Positions 1 to 8,100 of a stretch of DNA of 64,000 nucleotides are shown here, one piece after another. The notes below the pieces were generated by a model. The model was not told the origin of the DNA. It saw only the letters and a program-made list of their open reading frames with translations, and did not search any database. This DNA comes from Nocardia sp. NRRL S-836 (GTDB lineage: Bacteria > Actinomycetota > Actinomycetes > Mycobacteriales > Pseudonocardiaceae). The position numbers and the translations under genes were made by a program. Location: contig NZ_LGDY01000095.1 of NCBI RefSeq assembly GCF_001279525.1, forward strand, positions 53,116 to 117,115, written 5' to 3'. Every line of letters starts with the position of its first letter. The first letter of the stretch is position 1.

Positions 1-1
1 C

Positions 2-2050
2 GTCCCGCGCACCAACGAGCTGTCCGCTGAGTCCAGGACAGCGCTGACGGAACTGGCTATGTCCAGCCATGCTCGTCTAGCGCTTGATCTTGTTCAGCTG
101 ATCCGCAAAGTGCCCGAGCCGCCGGCTGTACCGACGCCCCAAGCCCAAGATCTGCTGAGCCGCGCTGATGAGAAACCCGGCTGGCAGGCGTCCCGCGCTA
201 TGGCACGGTTGCGGCTGAGCGCCGACGAGCTGCACGCGAACGTTCGGACTGATCGGCTCTACCTGAACCTTGACACTCACTTCAGCGCCTCGGGCAATGG
301 TGTACAGCAGCTGGTAGCCGACCTGGTGGATGCTGGACTGGGGCACGTCGAGGTGCTGTTGAACCACCGGCTCCCCCACAGCCCGAAGCAGGTAGACGTC
401 GTTTTGTGCGGTACTCATCCTCGGAGCGGTAGGCCGACCTATGTACTCGTCACGCTCAAGCAGTGGTCGCACGCGGACTCCTGCGGCGACGATCTTGTGC
501 GGATCGGCCAGTCCGCGCAACCGGTGTTGCACCCGGTAGAGCAGGTGCGGAGGTACTGCGAGTACCTCGTCGACTTGACGCCCATCCTCGCTGAAGAACA
601 TGGTTCCGTGCACGGCGTGGCGTACCTGCACAACGCTCACGAGGCCGGGATCTCAGGCATATCGCAATACCTGGTCGACGACTTCGGCGAACTTTTCACG
701 CGCGATAGCAAGAGCAATCTGGTCCATCGGCTCCGCGCGGTGCTCGACAGCGACGCGGCCACCAGAGATCGTGCCCGTCAGGCCGCCGATGAGTTCCTCC
801 GTGCGCGCCACACTCCGTCGAAGCCGCTACTGACCATGGCAGCCGAGGAGATCCAGGAACATGCTCAGTTCGTACTGCTGGACGAGCAGGAAGTCGCATG
901 CAGCCTCGTCATGAAGGCCGTCGACAAGGCAGGCGCCTCCCGCACACAGACCGTCGTGGTCGTGGTCGGTGGGCCAGGCTCAGGCAAGAGCGTCATCGCG
1001 CTGCACCTGCTCGGGGAGCTCGCACGCCAAGGTCGAACGGTTCTCCACGCCACGGGCTCCAGTTCGTTCACCAGCACCCTGCGCAAGCACGCGGGACGAC
1101 GCAACCGTCGGGTGCAGACGATGTTCAAATACTTCAACAACTTCATCGACGCTGAGCGGATGGGGCTCGACGTGCTGATCTGCGACGAGGCGCACCGCAT
1201 CCGGGAGTCCAGCGTGAACCGCTACACGAAGCAGGAGGTGCGGGAGAATGCACGCAGGCAGATCGAGGAACTGATCGACGCCGCAAAGGTGCCGGTGTTC
1301 ATGCTGGACGAGAACCAGGCGGTGCGACCCGGCGAGTTGGGCTCGCTGGCGGAGATCACAGCCGCTGCCAGGGCGGCAGGTTGCGACGTTGAGGTGGTGC
1401 AGCTCGGCGGCCAGTTCCGCTGCGGTGGCTCGGAGTTTTTCGACGCGTGGGTCGCCCGGCTGCTCGGCATCACGGGCCGGCCCGCGCGGTGGTCGACGCT
1501 GGTGACGCGCACCGACGACGAGTTCGTCGTGCGCAGTGCCGAGTCGCCGCGCGAGATGGAGTCGTGGCTGCTCGACCGGCAGGCCAAAGAGGGTGGCACC
1601 GCGCGCATCGCGGCCGGGTACTGCTGGAAGTGGAGCGATCCCGTCACCGAGAACGGGACGAAGGTGCTGGTGCCGGACGTGCGGATCGGTGACTGGCACC
1701 GGCCGTGGAACGCCAAGCCCGAACAGCGGGTGCCGGACGCTCCGGCGTCGCACTTCTGGGCCAGCGACGAGCGCGGGTTCGGACAGGTCGGCTGCATCTA
1801 CACCGCGCAGGGTTTCGAGTACGACTGGGCGGGTGTGATCTTCGGGAAGGACTTCGTCTGGCGCGGCGACCACTGGGAGGCGTGCCGCGAGCACTCGCAC
1901 GACCCCGCGGTGAAGAAGGCCGACGAGCTCCACTTCGCCCGGCTGATCCGCAACACCTACAAGGTGCTGCTCACCAGGGGAATGCGCGGTGTCTGCGTCT
2001 ATTCCGAGGACGAGGAGACCCAGGACCACCTGCGATCGCTGACGGGGTGA
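2..2050 (+). CDS. DUF2075 nuclease-helicase, 5' end outside window
   Basis: Superfamily 1-like ATPase of the DUF2075 family, thought to couple an N-terminal nuclease-like fold to a helicase motor. The Walker A motif GGPGSGKS lies at 967-990 and the Walker B segment LICDEAH near 1177-1197; the C-terminal part (1800-2050) carries a conserved TAQGFE stretch and a late LLTRGM motif, as in UvrD-like proteins. The frame is open to the window edge with no stop, so the true start may be upstream; internal candidates are ATG 59 and ATG 200, the latter fitting the usual family N-terminus. The usual ExK catalytic signature (ELKQW) reads TLKQW here. The first 900 bases use noticeably more A/T third positions than the rest, which suggests mosaic origin. 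A defence role is inferred from the family and the neighbourhood. Confidence 0.8.
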   Translation, partial: VPRTNELSAESRTALTELAMSSHARLALDLVQLIRKVPEPPAVPTPQAQDLLSRADEKPGWQASRAMARLRLSADELHANVRTDRLYLNLDTHFSASGNGVQQLVADLVDAGLGHVEVLLNHRLPHSPKQVDVVLCGTHPRSGRPTYVLVTLKQWSHADSCGDDLVRIGQSAQPVLHPVEQVRRYCEYLVDLTPILAEEHGSVHGVAYLHNAHEAGISGISQYLVDDFGELFTRDSKSNLVHRLRAVLDSDAATRDRARQAADEFLRARHTPSKPLLTMAAEEIQEHAQFVLLDEQEVACSLVMKAVDKAGASRTQTVVVVVGGPGSGKSVIALHLLGELARQGRTVLHATGSSSFTSTLRKHAGRRNRRVQTMFKYFNNFIDAERMGLDVLICDEAHRIRESSVNRYTKQEVRENARRQIEELIDAAKVPVFMLDENQAVRPGELGSLAEITAAARAAGCDVEVVQLGGQFRCGGSEFFDAWVARLLGITGRPARWSTLVTRTDDEFVVRSAESPREMESWLLDRQAKEGGTARIAAGYCWKWSDPVTENGTKVLVPDVRIGDWHRPWNAKPEQRVPDAPASHFWASDERGFGQVGCIYTAQGFEYDWAGVIFGKDFVWRGDHWEACREHSHDPAVKKADELHFARLIRNTYKVLLTRGMRGVCVYSEDEETQDHLRSLTG

Positions 2051-2082
2051 TGCGGCAGCTCACCCCGTCATGGCGAGTGGTC

Positions 2083-4233
2083 TCAGCCGGTGCTGCCGGT
2101 GAACAGCTGCACCAGGTGGTCGCCGACCAGGTCCGCCCCCACCCGCCCGCCGGGGTTCACCAGCACCAGCAGCCCCGGCAACGCCGACAGCAGCTCCTTC
2201 AACGCCCACCGCTCCGGCGTCCCCGCGTCGGCCGGGAGGTAGCGCGGTGACGAGTAGACCGCGAGCACGTTGTTGCCCTGCTCGTCGCGGAGCACGGCCA
2301 GGCCGCCGTCCGGGGCGGGCGGGACCAGCAGTTCGGACTCCAGGGCGGCGGACAGGATCGCCTCGTACGGCAGCCAGCCCGCGGTGACGAGGTTGAGGAC
2401 CTCCTCGAACTCGTTCTCCGGGGCGGGGAGGCCGAGCCGGCGCGGGCTGGGCCGGTACTCGTCGTTCACCCACGTCTGGCCGGTGAACTGGCCGTCGGCG
2501 CCGATCTCGTAGGCGCCGAGCAGGGTGTGCAGCGGTGCGCCCTCGATGTAGCGCGGGTCGATGTCCGGGTCGGCGCAGTACAGCCAGCCGCCCGGTGACT
2601 TCAGCGCCTCGGCGCGCATCCCGTCCGAGATCGGGGGCAGGCCCGGATGCGTCGTCTCGACGGGTGCGTACTTCGGGTCGAACGCGAGGAACGCTTCCGT
2701 GGCAACGCATTCGGCCAGGTCGCGGTCGTCGCTCCCGGGCAGGCCGGGGATGCCGTGCCAGGCTCCGAGCAGTGCGCCGACCAATGCCCGGACCAGCGGC
2801 ACCTTGACCATTTCCAGCGCGGTGGCCGGGTGGTGGCCGTACGTGCTCACGATGCGCACGGCCTGGCCCCACGGGGTGGTCGAGTCCGGCCACGGCATGC
2901 CGAGTTCTTGCAGGATGTAGTGGGGTGCCCGGGAGAACGCGTCGCGGGACACCGCGCGGGCGAACACCGGGCTGATCTCGTCGTCCCAGCCGGTGCTCCT
3001 CACCGCGGGGTGTCCGGCGCCGAGACCGGCCACCAGCGCGAGCACCTCGCGTGCGGGTTCCGGTGCGTTCGGCAGCCAGTCCTCGCGGCGCGGGAGCCAC
3101 GGGTGTTCGGCGGCCAGGCGCGGTGACCGTTGTGCGACGGCGCGGACGAGGTTGTCGGTGAGCTTGAACAGGCCTGCCGCGTGCGGGTTCCCGTCGAGGG
3201 CGAAGCCCGCGTAGACGCCCGCGACCCACGGCCAGCCGTTCGGCTGTGTGGCGGGGAAGCCGCTCGCCTTGCCGAACGTCGGCACCTGCCAGGCGGGTGC
3301 GCCGTCGCTGTCCCAGGTGCGCTGGACACCGGACGGGAGTGGGTCCGGGCGGCCGTTCTCGTGCCACCGCAGGGCTTCTGCCAGCGTCGAGCGTTCCTCG
3401 TCGGTGAACACGAACTCGTGCGCCCTGGCTTCGTCCACGCGCTGGAGCAGCGCGGGGCTGCCCTGCTCCTCGCGTTCGAAGGCGGGCAGGTCGAACGGTG
3501 CGGGCCAGCGGTCGAGCGGGACGTCCTTGCCCAGCGGGGTCTGCAGCGCGTGGCCGGGGTTGATCCGCACCTCGTCGGCCGTGGTCGTGGTGATCAGCTC
3601 CCGCACGCCGGCGCCGCGCCACCGCCGGATGCCGGGTGGCAGGAGGCGTTCCGACGTGTAGGCGGCGAGCCAGGTGCGGCCGTTCTCGTCCTGGCCGACC
3701 TCGTCCGCCGTGTACACGACGACGTCCAGCAGGCCGGCCAGGAACGAGGCGTCCTCGTCGAGCCAGCCGCACTGGTAGTAGGCGTAGACCTTGTCCGCCG
3801 GCGTCTGCGGCAGCGGCCACCCGCGGGCGCCGGGACCGATGGTGTGCTCGCTGTTGGGGCGGAACTCGTCGGAGCCCTCCTCGCGCAGCCAGCCGAGGAT
3901 CGCGCAGCTCGGCACGCCCAGGTGCGCGAAGGCTTCCTGGTCCCACTCGGGGTCCACGATCGACAGGCCGGGTCCGGGGTTTCCGCGCGGCACGCCCCGC
4001 TTCCACGGCGACGGCGGGCCGGCGGGGACGTACGCGTGCGGCTCGCCGCCGTCGTCCGGCACCTCGACCGCGGGCAGCGGGACGAGGACGTCGTCCACCG
4101 CGTCGTACGGCACGTACCACTGGCCGCGCACCAGCACCACGTCGTCGGTGAGGATCCGGAAGCCCTCGGACGCGGCGCCGTGCGTGCGCACGATCCAGTC
4201 CCAGGCCTTCTGGAGGACTTCCTCGCGGTTCAT
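2083..4233 (-). CDS. YrhB/SseB-domain protein, candidate immunity protein
   Basis: Last gene of the toxin operon; 716 aa. The N-terminal 40 residues resemble the YrhB (Imm35-like) fold found in immunity proteins. Two SseB-like segments follow: one around residues 150-250 and one over the last 100 residues, each with a 'vYtS' strand and a closing 'NPG' strand. The middle (about 250-600) has no recognised domain. It starts at ATG 4233, which overlaps the upstream nucleoside hydrolase stop in an ATGA tetranucleotide, so translation is probably coupled; longer in-frame extensions upstream have shadow-like composition and were refused. Position at the end of a polymorphic-toxin operon is typical of immunity genes. 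Function is inferred from family and context only. Confidence 0.72.
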   Translation of the reverse strand: MNREEVLQKAWDWIVRTHGAASEGFRILTDDVVLVRGQWYVPYDAVDDVLVPLPAVEVPDDGGEPHAYVPAGPPSPWKRGVPRGNPGPGLSIVDPEWDQEAFAHLGVPSCAILGWLREEGSDEFRPNSEHTIGPGARGWPLPQTPADKVYAYYQCGWLDEDASFLAGLLDVVVYTADEVGQDENGRTWLAAYTSERLLPPGIRRWRGAGVRELITTTTADEVRINPGHALQTPLGKDVPLDRWPAPFDLPAFEREEQGSPALLQRVDEARAHEFVFTDEERSTLAEALRWHENGRPDPLPSGVQRTWDSDGAPAWQVPTFGKASGFPATQPNGWPWVAGVYAGFALDGNPHAAGLFKLTDNLVRAVAQRSPRLAAEHPWLPRREDWLPNAPEPAREVLALVAGLGAGHPAVRSTGWDDEISPVFARAVSRDAFSRAPHYILQELGMPWPDSTTPWGQAVRIVSTYGHHPATALEMVKVPLVRALVGALLGAWHGIPGLPGSDDRDLAECVATEAFLAFDPKYAPVETTHPGLPPISDGMRAEALKSPGGWLYCADPDIDPRYIEGAPLHTLLGAYEIGADGQFTGQTWVNDEYRPSPRRLGLPAPENEFEEVLNLVTAGWLPYEAILSAALESELLVPPAPDGGLAVLRDEQGNNVLAVYSSPRYLPADAGTPERWALKELLSALPGLLVLVNPGGRVGADLVGDHLVQLFTGSTG

Positions 4234-5198
4234 CGGGTCCCTTCGAGTGCGGCGGCCAGCTTCCCGCCCAGCCACGTCCTGAACGCCGGGTAGTCGGCCT
4301 TGACGCTGAGCCGGACGAGGTGCCCGTCCGGTGCGGTGGTCATCCGGCCGATGTCGTCCAGCACCACGCGTTCCCGGCGCAGCGCCACGAACGGCAGCTG
4401 CAGCGCGGCGGCCAGCGTGAGCGCGTCGTGCTGGATCGTGCCGGGGTGGAAGCGGTCGAACCACTGCGCCATGTGCGAGGCGACGAGCCTGGCCCACGCG
4501 GGTGCGTCCGGTCCGGAGAGCTTGCGCCACACCCCGGAGTCCTTGGTGATCTCGATCTCCGGCGTGAAGGTGGTGTCCGACAGCACCAGCTTGGGCAGCT
4601 TTCCCTTGGTCAGCAACGTGTTCGCCGCTGCCGGGTCGAGCCGGAAGTTGTGTTCGGCGCGCTCCGGGTCGCGGTAGTGCAACGCACCGCCCATCTGCGT
4701 GACGACCAGCCTTTGCGCGAGCTCCGGGTGCGCGGTGAGCAGTGCCGCGAGGTTCGTCACCGGGCCCATGCCCGCCCACCGCACCGGGCCGTCCGTCCCC
4801 GCCACGACCTGGGCGACCGCCTCGGCGAGGTCGGTGCGTTGCGGTGCGACGGAGTCCGGCACCAGACCGGCGACGCAGTCCATCCGCGTGTCGCCGAGGT
4901 CCGCGCCCGCGACCACCACCACGTCCTCGCGGCCGAGCAGGTCGAGCAGGTGCCGCACGAACCGGGCGCGGCGGCCTCCCAGCTCGTCCACAGTGGACAC
5001 GAGTGTCAGCGACGGTTCGGCGGCGGCCACCACGAGCGCGATGGCGTCGTCCGGGTCACCGCCCGCGTCGGTGTCGATGATCAGGGGCGCGCCCTGCTGC
5101 GACGGCGGGAACGCCTCCCCCGACACCGTCTGCGGCAGCCCGAACCGTTGTGCCAGGCCGGCCAGCTCCGCGCGCTCGCGGTTCAGCTCCTCGCTCAT
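4230..5198 (-). CDS. Nucleoside hydrolase (IUNH superfamily)
   Basis: 322 aa. Predicted to cleave N-glycosidic bonds of nucleosides or related ribosides. The Ca2+/ribose-binding aspartate cluster is present at residues 42-51 (DTDAGGDPDD), the variant with one inserted turn seen in part of the superfamily, and a GxVTNLAALL segment follows in the middle. It starts at ATG 5198 (RBS GGGAGGGGA just upstream), overlapping the toxin stop by ATGA, and its own stop overlaps the next start by ATGA. It is thus the middle gene of a translationally coupled toxin/hydrolase/immunity set. No signal peptide is seen, so the enzyme is expected in the cytoplasm. Whether it acts on an ADP-ribose-type product of the toxin or is itself an effector or antidote is open. 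Confidence 0.8.
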   Translation of the reverse strand: MSEELNRERAELAGLAQRFGLPQTVSGEAFPPSQQGAPLIIDTDAGGDPDDAIALVVAAAEPSLTLVSTVDELGGRRARFVRHLLDLLGREDVVVVAGADLGDTRMDCVAGLVPDSVAPQRTDLAEAVAQVVAGTDGPVRWAGMGPVTNLAALLTAHPELAQRLVVTQMGGALHYRDPERAEHNFRLDPAAANTLLTKGKLPKLVLSDTTFTPEIEITKDSGVWRKLSGPDAPAWARLVASHMAQWFDRFHPGTIQHDALTLAAALQLPFVALRRERVVLDDIGRMTTAPDGHLVRLSVKADYPAFRTWLGGKLAAALEGTR

Positions 5199-8100
5199 GA
5201 CTTCCCCTCCCGCAGCCGGCGCGCGTACTCGTCGCGTTCCACGATGCCCGGCAACGCGGCGAACTCCGTCCACACGCGGCGTTGTTCGTCGGCCGGGAGG
5301 TCGCGCACGGCGTCCTCGACGGCGATGACCGCGCCCTTGTCACCGCGGCGCACCAACGAGTCCATCACCTCACGGAACCTCGGATCAGCGCTGCCGTCCT
5401 CGGCCACCCACGACCGCACCTGGTCACGGCCGTGCTCGGCCCGCGCGGCCAGTTCGTCCCGCCACGCACCGCCCTCGGCCCTGAGCTCGGCCATCTCCCG
5501 TGCGACGTCGACCACCGCGCGCAGGCTCATCGCCTTGGCGCCCTCGCGCACCGCCGGGTCGCGGAACGGCTCGGCGATCTTGACCGGGTTGATGCCCTTG
5601 GTGAGGTCCTCCTCGAACCGCTGCGGCTGCTGCACCGGCCCGTCCTCGTCGATCCGGCGCGGGCTGGACATGGTGCCGTGCAACGTCTCCTCGATGACAC
5701 CGATCGCGTCCTGGTGCGCGAACGTGCGACCGGGGTCGTCGGACAGCTCCCGCAACGGTTTGCCACCACCGTCCTCCGGCCCTAGGTCGACCAGGTAGCC
5801 CTTCTTCGCGTCCGGGTGCGGGTCGCCGGGCGACTGGCCGTGGAAGGCGTAGTGCCCCTGGAACTCCGGATCCGGGAACGCCGCGGTCAGCATCTCCTGC
5901 ACGGTGCCCTTGTAGCTGGTGTCGACGAGGCTGATGCCGCTGTCGGAGTGGATCGGCACGCCCGCCGCGTCGAGGTAGTCGGACAACCGGTCGTACGCGC
6001 CCGGCACGTCCTCCTCCGCGACCTTCTTGTGCAGCCGGAACTCCTCGATGGCACTGAGATCGCGGCTCGGGTCGTTGCGCTCGACGTCCCGCAGCGCCGC
6101 CTCCACGACCGCACGCGACAGCACGACCTCGCTGGCGTGCCGGTCGAAGAAGACCGGGTCGAGCTCCCTGCTGGCGAGCGCGAGGCTGTGCCCGTCGCGG
6201 CCGAGGAACACCACCCGGTGGTCAGGATCGTTGTCCGCCAGCACCTTCAGGTCGTCGTGGATCCGTGCCGCGACGTCCACGATGATCGGCGCCGTGTACT
6301 CCCGTGCCGCGTCGTAGGTGTCCGCGAGCGCCTGCCGCTTCTCCGGATCCGTGATGCCGAGGTCGTCGGCGACCCGGTCGACCGCCTCGTCGCGCTGTTC
6401 CTCCGGCGTGGCACCGTAGCCGCCGTCGTCCTCGACGTGTGTGTGCGCCGTGTCGTCCGTGTAGTCCTCCGAGAGAAGACGCACGTCCGTCGCGTTGTCC
6501 GGCAACGCCGCGAGCTTGCCCGTCTGCGGATCGGCGTACGCGACGCCATCCGGCGTGTTGACCACCCGCACGACGTGTCCCTGCGTGCGGCCGTCGTCGT
6601 CGGTGTAGCGGTAGGCGACCGCGCCCCGTGAGCCCTCCGGCGTGCCCGCCATGGCCTTGGTGACGCCGTCGAAGTCCCGGTGGCTGGTCCACTGCCCGCC
6701 CAGCGCCTCCCGGACCCGGCTCAGTCTGCCCTGCTCCGGCACGTCCTCCGGCCGCGTCGGCCGCGCCTCGACCTGCTCGCCGTGGTACCGCCGTTCGTCG
6801 GCGATCATCGCCTCGACGCAGTTGGTGCTGTAGCCGTCCCTGTGCGCGTTGTGCGCGTTGACCTGCTCGATGCCCGGGAACCGCTCCCGCAGCACGCGCT
6901 GCTGGCTCGCCTCGTCGCCGTGCCCGCCGTGCAACGCCTTCGGCGCCGGCTCGTGCGGCTCGCCGGCCAGCCGCGACGAGATCGACGCGGTCATCTCGGC
7001 GGCGGTCGGCAGCGGCCGTTCCGGCTTCTTCTCCTCGGGCACGGCCTCCGGTTTCGGCTCCGGTTTCGGCTCCGGCGGCGCCTCGCCCCGTTCGGCCGCC
7101 TCGCGGGCAGCCGCCTCCGCCTCATCCCGTTCGCGGACCCACGAAGGCCGCATGTCGATCTCGACTTCCTTGGGCGGCCGGTGTTCGAGGTGCTCGGGGA
7201 TCTTCGGCGCCGTCTCGCGCGGGCCACCGATGAAGTCCGGGTTCGGCACGAACTCGCCGAGCTTCTTCTCCCCGTTCCCGTCGACGATGACCTTGTGCCA
7301 GCCCTCGACGTACCTCCAGTTGATGCCGCCGGCGTACAACGTCTCCTTCTCGTTGTGCCGGTTCCCCGTGTCCCCCAACCGGTCCTGCGTGGGCTCGGAG
7401 AGGATGCCGCCGGGCGCCTTGATCCGGTAGACGTAGAACTCGGTGCCCTCGTCCTTGGGCCTGAGCGCGGCCGGCGTGTTGGTGTCGGTCGGCTTGCCAC
7501 CCGCGAACGTCATGGCCACGTTGACGTCGCTGGTGGCGCTGACGATCCCGTTGGTGTCCCCTTGGATGTGCTGGATGATGTCCGGCCGCGGGTTCGGCTT
7601 TGCCGGCCGGAACCCGCCGTCCCGCCTGACCTGGTCCGGGTGCTGCCCGGTGCCCCGGTGGAGGGCGTGCTCGTCAGCCAGGAAGTTGTCGACCTTCCGG
7701 TGGACGAGCTGTCCCGGGGCGTAGTGGGACAGGTCGGCGTGCTGGAGCGCCACCGGGGGCAGCGCACCGTCGCGCGGCGAGGGGTGCTGCGGGTTCCCGT
7801 CGGGGGTGTGCTGGCCGGGCCGGTCCTGGGCAGGCCGGTCTTGAGTGGGCCGGTCGTGGCTGGGCCGATCGTGGCCGGGCCGGTCGTGAGCAGGCCGGTC
7901 ATGGGTAGGCCGGTCATGGGTAGGCCGCTGTTGACCGGGCCGGTCGTGGGCACGGTCCTGTCCCGGCCTCCCGTCAGGACGGTCGAGGGGCCGGTCCGTG
8001 GCACGGCCGGGAGACCGGTCGGCGGTGTGGTCGCCTGGCCGGCGGGTGGGTGCGCCGTGGTCCGGCACGTCGTGCGGCCTGGTCGGCGTCTGGCCGGGGT

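Noticed and set aside
980..2029. Long open frame on the minus strand opposite the DUF2075 gene
   Set aside because: It mirrors the high-GC third positions of the plus-strand gene, has no domain or ribosome-binding site, and the plus-strand gene has clear motifs.
4234..4779. In-frame N-terminal extension of the YrhB/SseB protein
   Set aside because: The extension is Arg/Gly/Ala/His-rich shadow sequence inside the nucleoside hydrolase gene; ATG 4233 with an ATGA overlap is far better supported.
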